A DNA stretch of 64,000 bases, from positions 537,295 through 601,294 of the forward strand of contig NC_030991.1 of assembly GCF_000149955.1 (NCBI RefSeq), given 5' to 3'. The notes below the pieces were generated by a model. That model worked only from the letters and a program-made list of their open reading frames with translations, did not search any database and had not been told where the DNA came from. Numbering within the stretch: position 1 is the first letter of the stretch; the number at the start of each line of letters is the position of its first letter. The translations under genes and the position numbers were made by a program. Origin of the DNA: Fusarium oxysporum f. sp. lycopersici 4287. Taxonomy: Eukaryota > Ascomycota > Sordariomycetes > Hypocreales > Nectriaceae. Shown here piece after piece: positions 10,056 through 20,725 of this stretch.

Positions 10056-11264
10056 CAACTTATATAGCAAAGACGCCCTGCAGCAGCAAGGAGATGCTAC
10101 ATAGAAAGCTAACCAATGCAGTAACAGGGATCTTGACATAAGTTTACGGATACGTTATAGTGTTCGAACAACCCTCGCTGTTGTTCAACTGATCATGCAA
10201 GTATACGCAACTGACCTTGGCGCCCTAACCCCGCTTCAAGGTTAAACAATGTATGGACTGAGGATTTAAGACAATGAGGTCTCATCGGCCTCCCACAACT
10301 CGATTGGCGACACCGACGATTAACAAAACATAATTGTGGGGCTCAACACCATCTCGTTCGCTCATCTTACCTTGGAACACTCTATATTGATCGAATTATA
10401 TGAACATATATGCCTACATTGCAATGCACGTACTAACGATGTTAAGATTCATGTGCTTCTCGTCGAAGCTTTTGGTATGAGGCTTAAACTATGGGGGAAA
10501 AAAAATAATTTGTCCTTTGTTAACTTGTTGGCAGCCTGAAGTTATTCTCAGTGGCTTGCAATTACTTCCATAGCTATGGTCTGTCAGCTGGGCTATATGA
10601 AGTAAGATAGTCCGCATGACAGATGACTACCAATAGGGCTAAGTTAGTATACGCCACGAGTTGGGCCGTATCGACCTACTCTTGCATTTAATTGGTAGTA
10701 CTTGCTGCAGGATATCCCATAAACGGCTAGCATGGAGGGCCTCAGTCGTACGTAACCGTCGCATATCAGGCAATATATAACTGGCAGGAATTTTCGATGA
10801 CGTGAAAGGACATTTACAAAACTATTGAGCTTGATTTAGGACCCATTGCCTATCATGTCAAACACCCTTACGCCCCTGACCGAGTTAACGTTGGATCAAC
10901 CCGACTACTTAGATGTTCTTTTCCAGCTGGTTCACTCAAGCGAATGCTTGTTGTCCAAGGGTTATGTACTCTCCCGGTTGTCTGATGATCATTTGGAGAA
11001 GAAACAGTGATGTGCCAGATGCCACGCAGGTGAGAAATAACCACCCTCTCCGCCGATACTAGAACCTAAGACGTTCAGTGATAGCGAAACGTGAGAGGCC
11101 AAGAAGATCTAGGCCATCCAACGACCTAGCTTCTAGAGATTCAAATTCGTCGAACGCTGTATCAAACGATCTTGTAGACGAAATCAAGTCACTTAGGCTG
11201 GAGAAGCTTGAACTAGAGGAAGAGCAGACACCGCTAGCTCGGTGTAAGTTTCACAATGGGAGAA
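10056..11264. other. no firm gene; short charged frame at 11078-11264
   Basis: Mostly featureless. A diverged repeat related to 4595-4670 lies near 10515-10585. At 11078 a frame reads into a charged stretch (DEIKSLRLEKLELEEEQ) that may be the remnant of a host exon, with a TTCAG acceptor just before it. It is cut by the hAT end at 11265. I cannot assign it. Confidence 0.35.
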
Positions 11265-14061
11265 CAGCGCTGACTTCAATTCAAGTAAGTCAAGTTTGGG
11301 GGTCCAACTTGATTACTTGAAATAAAATCGACCATGGACTTACTTAACTTGAATTGAATTGATATACTTGAAATGAAAGTGCTGACCTGAGGCTCCACTG
11401 AAGCTATTAGTCCTCTTACGCCTCCCGTCCCTCCTAACCCACCAAGTCCCCACCAAAGCTAACCACCTCACCCACAGTGATAGCTTGATTGCGTAGCCAG
11501 TTTCGTAGACACTGCATCTCCTCTACTCGTCTTGCCGCATCGCTTTTCCTGTCACCGTCCTCGATGTCTCGGGCTGCTCCTCTCGTGATAGTGCTGTTCA
11601 AAGAATTCCCTGACACTGTTTTAGAGTCTCGTAGCCACACTAGTGCTCGTCGCTGTCCAGTTCGCCTCAAGCCAAGACACGTTCAGCGTGGGTGAAGAAT
11701 AACGGCAGCCGGATAAAGTGGCGATTGGCCTAGTAGGCTGTAATACTCATCGAGCTTTGACCAACAGTTCTTAATAGAGATCTGGACGCATCGTCGGTAA
11801 TCATCATCAAGATTCTCATCTTGCAAAACTACATCAGTGTATTCTTCTCGAGCGTGCTGTGGCAAGTGTTTCTCTCGTCCGCGGCCCTGCTCAATTCGTT
11901 GAGCGCTAGATCCTGAGAAACCGTTAGTCAAAGAAGCTTGAAGAAAACGAAGACGAATTAGGGAATCGTACTTTTGGTTGCCGAGACCCTGAAATTTCTC
12001 AGCTCACCGATGCAACTATCAGGTGACGAGAATATCAGGTTTTGTTCCTCGAAGAAATTCAGCAAGTACTTCATTCCAATCATTACTTCCCACAAGGCGC
12101 CGTGGCGTCCTTCTTTGGCCCAACCCTGGCACCTCATGGTGATCTCATGAAGCGGTTTGAGTAGACTCTGTATCTCCGCCAACAGAAGCCAGTCCTGTGG
12201 TGAAGGCTGATCTTGGACAGGCACCCGCTGTCGGGGCTCTGACGTCTTCGTTTCGAGATATGCAATGAAATAATTAATGTGCTCTCGCTTTCGAATGGCA
12301 CGCTGGATCATCAGAAAGGTTGAATTCCATCTGGTTTCATTATTTTGCATCAGCTCGAGGGTCGATGGCAGCTCGCTCCTCTTCAAAGAGTTGATAGCCA
12401 TCTTCGTCGTTCTGGTCACAAGCCAGAGATTTCACAGCTCTCTCCATTGCGGGGAAGCCCTGACGAACCGGACGATATTGTGCAGCTTGCCACTGCTCCC
12501 TGTTTCCGCCGGAGCCGAAGTTCACGCTCTTCAACTTGGAAGCCGCCTCGGTGAAGGCTTCTCGCTCAAACAAGTCAGGATCTTCTCCCCAAAGAAGGGC
12601 TCGAGCTGCAAGGTTAAGAATGTGTCCAAAGCATCTTGTTCGATGATTTCTAATATCTTCTTCCGCCATTGCAGGATAAAGTTGACGATAGAGGCTCGCC
12701 AAGCATATATCATTGGGTAAGGCGTTATCGCAGACACCCGCGCCAGTCCTATCTCGTATCCCATACTGGCCCAAGATATCATATATTGTCGCTGCTTGGT
12801 TGTCCAGAATGAGATCCCCATACACGGCGTAGAGCAAGGAGTCGCGATTGGACTTGATAGGAGGCGTCGAGATAGTGGGCATACAGGCCGAGGAAAGCAT
12901 ACCGGTTTGGAGAAGTCCATAGGTCAAAGCTAAAGCTAATCCTTGTGACTGCCTTCTGCAATTGACTTGATATTACTCCCTTCTTAACCTCGAATAATTT
13001 CCGCATAGTATTACGCACTAACTGCCGACTCCACGGTACCTCTTTTGCTAATAATGCATTATATAAATCGAGCATTTGGCGCAAGTATGGATTTAATGGC
13101 GCTATGAATGGAAGATTGGCAGTAACGATCTAGCCGACCGTCAACTCCTTCGCTTTATTGACATTCGATCTTGCAGTAGGAGACTCCAAGCAACGCCGCT
13201 TCGTGGGTAGGTGAATGACAGCGCGAGACGAATACGAATCTTCATCCGCAATGTCATCCGCCTCGGTGATCATATGAGACCTACATCCCGTAAGAAAATG
13301 AAGAAGCATTAAAGATCAGGCTCGTATAGATATCATTTACCTTCGGAGGTGCTCAATTGGCGATGTTGTATTTGTGGCGACGAATAATGAGCTCTTGCCT
13401 CGTTCATCACATTTCGAGCATACCCAGTAGGTCTGCAATGTCCGTAAATCAGGACTGACTTCTGTAAGAAAGAAGCCATGGGCTTGGATCCAGCTCCTTC
13501 GACCTTTGCGATTCTTATTGGCAATGTATTCTTATGGTATATATTTCTTGCAGCCGATCTGGACAGTTGGGAGGTCGGCGAGGGTCGTTCTTCCAGCTTT
13601 AGTCTTAATGGACGCAGCGTCAAGCTGCTGCTTGAGTGATTTGCGCTGGCCACTAATTCCCAGAACTGATTCTAATGACTGTTGTTGTACTGCCATAGTT
13701 CGTTACCGGCGAATCGCGAAATACAGATGCTTCTCATCAGGAACCGACGCTAATTTTGAACCAGGTGTTTCCACCACGCGAGCGAACGCAAAACACGCAG
13801 TCGCGCCACCCCTGCCGCGTTCCTGGGTTCCATTGGTATAATCAACTGGGGCACCACACTCAATTGATTACCCTATGCCTGGGACTCCGAACAGCCTCGA
13901 CATTCACAGGGCTGTCGCATAGGAACATCTATAAAATCTAGTATTTCAAGTAAATCAAGTTTGAAGCATTATGAACTTGCTTACTTGAAATAAACTTGGT
14001 CATCGACTTACTTGACTTACTTGAAATACTTGACTTGATACTTGAATTGAGGTCATCGCTG
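11265..14061 (-). mobile_element. hAT-type transposon, degenerate
   Basis: The ends are inverted: CAGCGCTGACTTCAATTCAA at 11265 and, on the minus strand from 14061, CAGCGATGACCTCAATTCAA. Just inside both ends the sequence is packed with CAAGTA/TACTTG units, a subterminal array typical of hAT elements. The interior is a broken BED-finger hAT transposase. The adjacent 8-mers (TGGGAGAA left, GTCGAATC right) do not match, so no target duplication supports the boundary. One flank is another hAT gene, so the junction may be recombinant. Confidence 0.7.
11434..13690 (-). pseudogene. hAT transposase with BED finger, inactivated
   Basis: Reading leftward: a BED-type finger around WIQAHGFFL, WVCSKCDERGK and IEHLRR; a small intron (GTAAAT donor, GTAG acceptor near 13280-13340); then a single in-frame TAG near 13130. 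The frame continues unbroken through FDLWTSPNRYAFLGLYAHY (first catalytic region). Later blocks switch frame: NDICLASLYRQLYP with RCFGHILNLAARALL, NNETRWNSTF, LLKPLHEITM, HGALWEVMIGMKYLL, a YSLLGQSPLYPAAVILHP block, and the C-terminal dimerisation tail with VWLRDS. At least one nonsense and three frameshifts make it non-functional. The family is hAT of the restless/hornet kind known in Sordariomycetes (inference). Confidence 0.8.
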
Positions 14062-14812
14062 GTCGAATCTCTGGTAGACTCAGAAGCGCTGGTCTGGGTC
14101 GATAATCTTCGTCAACCCATCGTGCACACACTGCTAGCACACCATGGCGGTGCGGCGATGTCCAGAGATCAGATGAGATGTGGACCTTTGAAACGGCTCT
14201 TTGTAACTTAGCCTTTAACTGCGACTGATAAAGGCTAAAATTCGCAGTAATATGACGCATCGCCTCATGCCTCGATGTCATAATGAGGTCCTCAATTGCC
14301 GGATTACAGGACAGCATGACGTCCTGCATCTCATCCCATGTAACTGCCGAAAAGGGAAGGCGACGATGTGTGAGAAGGCCAACCATGCTCTCAGTATATC
14401 GCTGAGGATTGAACACTTTGCGGAGGGCCGATTCTGATGGCGTTGCTGTATAATAATTATCGAGCCTAGCTTGCTTTAATGGAGGTCCCATGTCCGATGA
14501 TCGTTCGAGTACTGTATTGTCTGAAGAGTTAACGATCTCACGGTGTTTGCGTTTGGCGTGGTACATAGCGTTGTCTCGTTTGGGGTTTGACCAGGCCTGA
14601 TCAGAAGAACAGAGAAGGCATTCATAAACCACTGCTCCCTTCGTTCTGCGCTTCCCTGATGGTCCGAACTGGCCCTTTTTGGGATATGTCGCACGGAATA
14701 TGCAATCGAAGTTCAGGACCTCAGATGATGCTGATTCTACATCAACAGTAGGGTCAATAGTCATCTGGGGCTGTGAAGTGAAATCTGTGGGTTGCTGTGA
14801 TGAAGAAGCCAT
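14062..14812 (-). pseudogene. hAT transposase N-terminal half
   Basis: From the ATG at 14812 the frame runs about 250 residues: a low-complexity start, a BED-like zinc finger (CLLCSSDQAWSNPKRDNAMYH then KRKH), a helical segment, and ISSDLWTSPHRHGVLAVCAR with LLSLPEIR, the first part of the RNase H-like fold. It stops being hAT-like at 14062, exactly where the neighbouring element's terminal repeat begins. No nonsense codon occurs before that point. It differs clearly in sequence from the other hAT gene, so it is a separate family. Confidence 0.75.
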
Positions 14813-15088
14813 TATTAAGAGTAGCAGAGGCACAAAATAATACAACGTATTATATCTACACACTTGAGTGATGTTTGAGAGATTCGAAGATTGTAAACAT
14901 GGGAAAATCGGATGTTGTCAGGCGATAAAGTGGCATCCGACCAATCAGAGTGTGCAGCTTATCCTGATATCTATCCTGATATCAGGGTAAGGGAGCCTAG
15001 CTTTATCCGATATCCGATATATATCATATCAGATATAGCAGGATAGCAGAGATGATATCAGGATAGCATATCAGGATAGGCAAGTCTG
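14062..15088 (-). mobile_element. second hAT element, 5' half only
   Basis: The N-terminal coding half of another hAT transposase plus its upstream terminal region. The right edge reads, on the minus strand, CAGACTTGCCTATCCTGATA, followed by several more TATCCTGATA/ATCCGATA units at 14955-15080, a plausible subterminal array. The left edge is the first hAT element at 14061. The missing 3' half is not found on the far side of that element, so a simple nested insertion does not explain the layout. Confidence 0.6.
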
Positions 15089-16660
15089 CGCGAGGGCGAA
15101 ATTGATGGAATTGAATTCATCGCCAGCCTGCCTTGGGCTATGCTCCGTCCCATACTCAAATCCGCGCTTGCGTCATGGGCCTGCTGAGACAGCAGGGCGA
15201 AGATCCTGACTTAGGACGCAACTGGGTGACCAAGTTTATCAATCGCCGCGCAGACCTAAAGACAAAGTAGGGAGACTTCAAGAAGCTAAAAGGTTCGACT
15301 CTTTCACACCTAGAGCGGTTCATTGGTACTTTGATATCAGGGAGGGCCAATATGGTTGGATCAAGCCTGAAAACACTGTCAACGTTGATGAGGGGGGTAT
15401 TATGACTGGTTTCGGCAAGCATTCACCTCTATTCCTTATCAATTCTTGAATTTTGGCCGACTAACCCTCTGGGTTCAGGTATAGATAGCCTGGTCGTTGG
15501 AAGCGCGGGCCCGAAGCGCAAGGCGTTTCTCAAGGGACCACAAACTCGGAATTCGACTTCATTCATCGAAGCCGTCACTGCTGACGGCCGCGCTTTAGTT
15601 CCTGGCATAATATTCAAGTTGAAGGAACTGCAGAAACAATGGTTCCTTGACGAGTTCAAGCAGATAGCAGACTGGTATTACATAACTTCGCCCAACGGGT
15701 GGACTGATGACCACACAGGCATTGAATGGCTTGAAAGGGTCTATCTGTCCCAGACTACACCTGCTGACGAGTCAGACGCGAGGCTGATCATCTTAGATGG
15801 TCACGGAAGCCATGCAACAATATGTCCTCCATTTCCCCCATCTCACCATCAGTGCTGAGTGGTGGAAAGATGAATGGATGGCCACGTGCTTTTTGAACAA
15901 CGTTTATTGCTGCTATCTACCAGCACACTGCTCTCATGGACTCCAGCCACTAGACAATGGAGTCTTCAACGCGTTAAAGGCTGCATATCAACAAGAGCAG
16001 GAAAGGTTCGCCTCGTTGACTGATTCCGCTCTGATGGACAAGGTCAATTTCACCAGGGCCTACGCCAAGGCTCGCCGAGTTGGAATGGACAAGAAGAACA
16101 TACTGTCTGGCTGGAGGGTCACTGGGAACTGGCCGATTTTGCGTTCCAAAGCGCTGCAACACCCTGAAATCCAGCAGGACAGGCCAAACAGCGGCCCAAG
16201 AGTGACTCCTGAACTCAGACCGTATCTTGGCTCGGACGATACGCCACAGACGAGCCGTTAAATTCGTGATCTTGGGTTGAACAAAACACCAAAGACGCGG
16301 AGACGGTACAAAGTGATAGCCAAGGACTTTGAAGCTCAACAGCAGACAGTAGCGGCGCATACGCAGAGGATTGCCAGCCTAGAGGAAGAATTGGCTCGGC
16401 TGAAAAGAGAGAAGAGTAAGGCGGTGCCGAATCCTAACAAACGTTTCATGACTCTTGGAGAGACTCTAGCTGGTAAAGAGTCCATACCAGAAGGGGTGAC
16501 TCGTTATATGCCTGTGGGGGTGGAATTTGTCTCTTCAAGCGAGCAAGAGTCAGAATCGGAGGCTGGCTCTGTCATCAAAGTCAGAGAGGAAAACATACCC
16601 CACCAAACACCCAGGCGGTCGCGGCGGATGGTGAAAAAAGCCAGAGTACAATAGATAAAT
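15089..16660 (+). pseudogene. pogo-like transposase, inactivated
   Basis: Pieces in alternating frames align to one DDE protein: GRNWVTKFINRRADLKTK, VHWYFDIREGQYGWIKPENT with NVDEGGIMTGFG (first Asp), a FIEAVTADGRALVPGIIFK block, PNGWTDDHTGIEWLERVY, LIILDGHGSHAT (second Asp), and LPAHCSHGLQPLDNGVFNAL (third Asp). A C-terminal coiled-coil, basic tail follows to about 16654. In-frame stops near 15266 and 15447, and frameshifts near 15440-15600 and 15850, break it. It is not the same family as the complete element at 7546, since the third motif has N after QPLD and sequence identity is low. I did not find convincing terminal repeats. Confidence 0.8.
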
Positions 16661-16811
16661 CTACTTATGACTCATTAAATGAATGATTTTACGCATTTCT
16701 GTCAATTTGGTCAAATTCTGTGTAAGTGAAGATGGTGAGGTTTGGTGGAGCTTTTTTATTTTATTTTGCCTGGCGAAAGAGGGGTTGTGGATGGTACACG
16801 TGAAAGTCGAT

Positions 16812-19577
16812 TTATACCCCATAATGCACAAACTGTGCCCAGTTCAGTGGCATACTGAGATTCTCTGCACGTACGGCCATCACCGCCTCCTGCAGCGCCG
16901 ATGCCACCTTGTTGTTGGTAACTGACTGGTTCCGCTGCAATACCAAAGAGTAGAACCGCTTCGATACCTCTACACGCTCCGAATCCCCGGCGGGCCACAG
17001 GCACCCTACAACATGAGGGAACCCTGCCACCTGGAACCCGCTCATGACGTGTATCACTTCATCCGATAATCTCGCCGCCTTATTCTCCGCTGTAGAGCAC
17101 GCCGAGAGGTACGCAATCTGCGCGTATCTAAGCCGTAGGTCCGAAACCCGTTGGACTGTGAGTCGGTCTTGTACCAAGCGTTCGTCAAGTCCGGTACTCT
17201 TCTGCAAAATCAGACCACTGTTGGAAGGGTCTGAATAGTCTGATGTTCCGTGGCATGCGAAGTGTGCGATACGGCAGGTTTTGAGGGCCTCTAAGACTTG
17301 ATCTGTGCTGGGGTGTGTATAAACTGTCGTAGGCATATGAGAGCGAGCCAATATAAGAATCTCCCGCATCTCTTCTTCTACTCTAGGAAGCTCTTTCGGC
17401 GCTTTCTCATCGCCTGGTCCTTTTGGTGATGTTGGCATGGCTGCAATAAGCATTGTGTTTGTATCTTGTGCGATCAAGACTTCCTGGGCGCGCTTCGCCT
17501 GATTCTGTGCATAGGCAAGTTCCTTGATCGATGGTGTGTAGGAAGATATCAGCCTGCAATAGGCGTTCTCCGTTGATCCTCTTGTATGTACCCCTGCAGC
17601 GTGGAAGGGCATCGAGCTCGCCAGACCGGAGCCTATCCACCATACTCGTGGAAGGCCTTCGCTTGGATGTGTCTTTGAAGCGGAGATCTCGGCGACGATG
17701 TGCTTGACACAGGCATACCAAAGCCAAGAAAGGTAGTCTAAAAACTGATCGTTTTCCCCTCGCTGGTCAGACCTCTTTTTTGTCGACCAACCTTTACTTA
17801 CCCACAACCTCGCTTTGGATGCGGATAACTCGGGAAGTACGATTGTTCTCAGTGAATTGTTGGAGACGATAATGGCATCGCTTCGGAAGTCGGTGATATT
17901 AATAACCACAATGCTGCCCTCAGTGATACACTCCTGCATCTCAGTAACGGTCTGTCCAAGCATAAACCGCTCATAGCCGGGGACACATCTGATTTCCTTC
18001 AAGCACATATCTAGCTCGGCTACAGCTTCTTGCCGCCGCTTTCGTAACAAGGCTTCAACCACACCGGGAGTGGTCTGGCGGGTCGGAGCATTCACTTCGT
18101 CCACGAGACTCTGATATCGATTGGCTAGCTGAAGGTGATCATGACGAAGTGAAGAAAGATCGCCGCGATCATCTAGTAGTTGACTTATGATGATAGCCCG
18201 GCCTTGCTCGAGACATTCAAGGGCCTCAGTTAATCGATTTGCTGATAAGAGGAAGGCACATAGGTCGGAAGCGACGCCTGCGTACGCTGAAATAACGAAC
18301 TGCTGATCATTGCGATCAAGAGTTCGTGTATGGACTGAAGGAAGAAGATCGAGTATCTTTCTCCCAAGATCGATGCTTTGGTCGACTCTGTTCTGTATAG
18401 CGAGTAATTCCAGACACTTAGCGGCAGCCGTGACACGATGGAATGGCACAGCATTCAAACAGGACCAAGCCTGGAGGAGATAGGCTGACGCCTTTCCCAG
18501 GTCCCTCATTTTTCCCGTCTGTTCATAGAGCCTCTCAAAGAATCTTCCGGCGTTATTCAACCACGCTGCCAGGTTTTGATGGTCGTCAGGTGTCGAATCT
18601 ACAGCCCGTCTCGCTGTCTCGATTGCCTCTTCCAGATCCTTCATCTCTTCCGTCCGCTCATACCGCCGAATAAGCTTGATTCCAAGGTTATTCGACATGG
18701 CTGCCTGGTCTGGACAGCCGTCAGGCGTTGCTTCTACAGCTCGCTTTGCTGCCTGGATCGCCTCTTCCAGGTCCTTCATCTCTCTCGTCCGTTCAAACCG
18801 GCTCTCAAGCTTGTTTCCAAGGTTACTCAACCAGCCTGCCAGGTTTGGATGGTCGTTAGGCGTCGATTCTACAGCTCGTCGTGCTGCCTCAATTGATTCT
18901 TCGAGGTCCTTCATCTCTCCCATTCGTTCATACCGTCGACCAAGCATGTTTGCGAGGTTATTCAATCTGACGGCCAGGTCTGGATGGTCGTTAGGCGACC
19001 ATTCTATGGCTCGCCTTGCTATCTGGATAGCCTCTTCCAGGTCCCTCATCCCTTCCGTCCGTTCATACCGGCTCGCAAGTAAGACTCCGAGGTTGTTCAA
19101 CCAGGTTGCCAGGTCTGGATGGTCGTCAGGCGTCCATTCTACAGCTCGTCTTGCTATCTGGATCGCCTCTTCCAGATCCTTCATCTCCCTTGTCCGTTCG
19201 TACCGCGTCTCAACCTCGTTTCCAAGGTTACTCAACATAGCTGTGAGGTCTGAATGGCCGTTAGGCGTCCATTCTACAGCTTGTCGTACTATCTGGATCG
19301 CCTCTTCCAGGTCCTTCATCTCCCCTGTCCGTTGGTACCGCGTCTCAAGAAAGACTCCGAGGTTATTCAGCCATTGCGTAAGCCATGGGTTACTATCGTC
19401 TGCTAGATCTATACCCTGTTTAGCCGAGTCTATGGCTTTGCTGATATCATCTCTGCGTCCTGTTTGCATATATCTTTTATATGCGTCGATTGCAAGCTTT
19501 GAGAAAAGATGAGGGATATCTTCCCTACCGATGTCGTTATCTGCAGCAAATGCCTCGATATCCGTCATGATAAGCAC
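16812..19577 (-). CDS. TPR-CHAT protein (caspase-like protease domain)
   Basis: A single open frame of 921 residues. After about 41 residues come seven 45-residue TPR-like units (consensus M(K/R)DLEEAI, RRAVE, P, DH, L, NNLG, RYERT), followed by a helical region and from about residue 640 a CHAT domain. The expected catalytic pair is visible: His in HFACHG near residue 772 and Cys in LSACSTAEN near residue 826, in a fold ending GCLWPAGD and WAQFVHYGV. CHAT domains are cysteine proteases of the caspase/separase clan. In fungi they occur as effector domains of NLR-like or repeat-sensor proteins linked to incompatibility and cell death; that role here is inference. No NACHT or NB-ARC is present. 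It is flanked by dead transposons on both sides. A second in-frame ATG lies three codons in. Confidence 0.88.
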   Translation of the reverse strand: MLIMTDIEAFAADNDIGREDIPHLFSKLAIDAYKRYMQTGRRDDISKAIDSAKQGIDLADDSNPWLTQWLNNLGVFLETRYQRTGEMKDLEEAIQIVRQAVEWTPNGHSDLTAMLSNLGNEVETRYERTREMKDLEEAIQIARRAVEWTPDDHPDLATWLNNLGVLLASRYERTEGMRDLEEAIQIARRAIEWSPNDHPDLAVRLNNLANMLGRRYERMGEMKDLEESIEAARRAVESTPNDHPNLAGWLSNLGNKLESRFERTREMKDLEEAIQAAKRAVEATPDGCPDQAAMSNNLGIKLIRRYERTEEMKDLEEAIETARRAVDSTPDDHQNLAAWLNNAGRFFERLYEQTGKMRDLGKASAYLLQAWSCLNAVPFHRVTAAAKCLELLAIQNRVDQSIDLGRKILDLLPSVHTRTLDRNDQQFVISAYAGVASDLCAFLLSANRLTEALECLEQGRAIIISQLLDDRGDLSSLRHDHLQLANRYQSLVDEVNAPTRQTTPGVVEALLRKRRQEAVAELDMCLKEIRCVPGYERFMLGQTVTEMQECITEGSIVVINITDFRSDAIIVSNNSLRTIVLPELSASKARLWVSKGWSTKKRSDQRGENDQFLDYLSWLWYACVKHIVAEISASKTHPSEGLPRVWWIGSGLASSMPFHAAGVHTRGSTENAYCRLISSYTPSIKELAYAQNQAKRAQEVLIAQDTNTMLIAAMPTSPKGPGDEKAPKELPRVEEEMREILILARSHMPTTVYTHPSTDQVLEALKTCRIAHFACHGTSDYSDPSNSGLILQKSTGLDERLVQDRLTVQRVSDLRLRYAQIAYLSACSTAENKAARLSDEVIHVMSGFQVAGFPHVVGCLWPAGDSERVEVSKRFYSLVLQRNQSVTNNKVASALQEAVMAVRAENLSMPLNWAQFVHYGV
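18510..19454 (-). repeat. seven 135-bp tandem repeats coding TPR units
   Basis: The spacing is exactly 45 codons: for instance the codons for MKDLEEAI recur at 135-base steps (Met codons ending at 19319, 19184 and so on to the unit ending at 18510). The middle units are alike at the DNA level, including synonymous positions such as the shared CCTCTTCCAGRTCC block. The first and last are more diverged. This is the pattern left by unit duplication or concerted evolution. Confidence 0.85.
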
Positions 19578-19914
19578 AGGTTTAAGGCTTGTTAGTTTTC
19601 GATTTCGCCACTGGCTAGCTAGGGTCGTTCATGAGGATATTGGCGCGAACATTGTCACTGCTTTATTGCTGCCTAATTGTTCCGTTGTGCACACGACGTG
19701 TGGGGCTTCACAACAGGTGACGCTTCTGTCTGCGGCAGTTGGCGCCCGCACAGACGTGGCGCAAATCATGTTCCCTTTTGTAGCGATAGCTCATTCAATG
19801 TGTCTCGCTAATCCATGTAACGCACTGCCTCCTTGCAAGCCTCCAAACAGGCAGCCCCTGTTGGGGGCCTGAGCTGGTACAACCATTGTAGATGCGCAAG
19901 GCGCTCTGTCATCT
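19578..19914. other. upstream region of the TPR-CHAT gene
   Basis: The 5' flank of the minus-strand TPR-CHAT gene. I see no clear TATA box or other element and no gene. Confidence 0.4.
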
Positions 19915-20517
19915 TGATGTAATGTTTCGACGAGGAGTGTGGATGCGTGCCCAAGGATTGTGCTCTTAGCGGTGATTTAAGACGCGTTGCCGTGGTCGTA
20001 ACTGAAGAGGGACTCAATGTGGCACCCAGTGAATTCTGGAACGAGGAACTCTTATCGAAGATTGAGGAGATCGCAAAGAGAAAAATCAAGACCTGCAAGG
20101 CTGATTCAACTATCATTGTAATGCCCATGAAAAACCGATCGGAGCCCGATAACAAAAGCTTTTAAGGAGCTACAGATGAAGTGGTCCATTGTAGAGAGGT
20201 AGCTGCAAGCCTGGTGCCACCTTTTCCGCATTGGGAAGTGGCTGAAGATTAATGTTTCATTCAAATATGTGGAGTGTAACAGACACCCCGCACTAGCAAG
20301 CCACATGAGAGGGTCAGTGTATATTGTGAGTGGGAATGCTTGAAAGTTAGAGGAGCTGAGCGAAAGAGGCATTATGAGCTGGTTCGGGACCTCACGTTGG
20401 AAAGAGGGCTGGACCTAGAGCTCATTTATGAAGACAATGATGCACACTTTTTTATAGAGCAAGGAGTATTAGAAGGCGTCGCAAGACGATTTGTTCGAGA
20501 CCGAAGTTTTCCTTGAC
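19915..20517 (+). pseudogene. unidentified gene remnant with repeated TAA stops
   Basis: One phase reads protein-like sequence for nearly 600 bases, interrupted by TAA at 19918, 20163, near 20250 and near 20277 and by nothing else. Blocks are RRVAVVVTEEGLNVAPSEFW with KIEEIAKRKIKTCKADSTII, then after the stops RHYELVRDLTLERGLDLELI and EDNDAHFFIEQGVLEGVARR. All breaks are TAA, as expected if CAA codons were changed by C-to-T mutation. I do not recognise the family. The opposite-strand frame at 19808-20155 is judged a shadow. Confidence 0.45.
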
Positions 20518-20541
20518 CAGTATATTGGTTTCTAGACTGTG

Positions 20542-20725
20542 TGTCGCAGGTCGGGCATGGTCTCAATGATCCTCAGGAACAACAGCCCTTAGTAATAAAG
20601 CTGGGTGATTTAAAGTAAAATCTGTGGGATGGAATACCCCACACAGAACAATCAATCAACTCACTACTGCTGCTCATTCTGAATGACCCAACCTTCAATC
20701 CATTTTAAGCACATCCAGTGCGACA
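20542..20725 (+). repeat. solo LTR of the Copia family (family 1)
   Basis: 184 bp beginning TGTCGCAGG and ending GTGCGACA, matching the LTRs of the Copia element at 58.5-64 kb but in opposite orientation to it. The flanking 5-mers are CTGTG on both sides (20537-20541 and 20726-20730), a perfect target duplication. It arose by LTR-LTR recombination after insertion. Confidence 0.93.

Noticed and set aside
18676..19512. 278-residue plus-strand frame
   Set aside because: It is the antisense shadow of the TPR repeats; its repetitive Ser/Arg pattern mirrors the 135-bp units.
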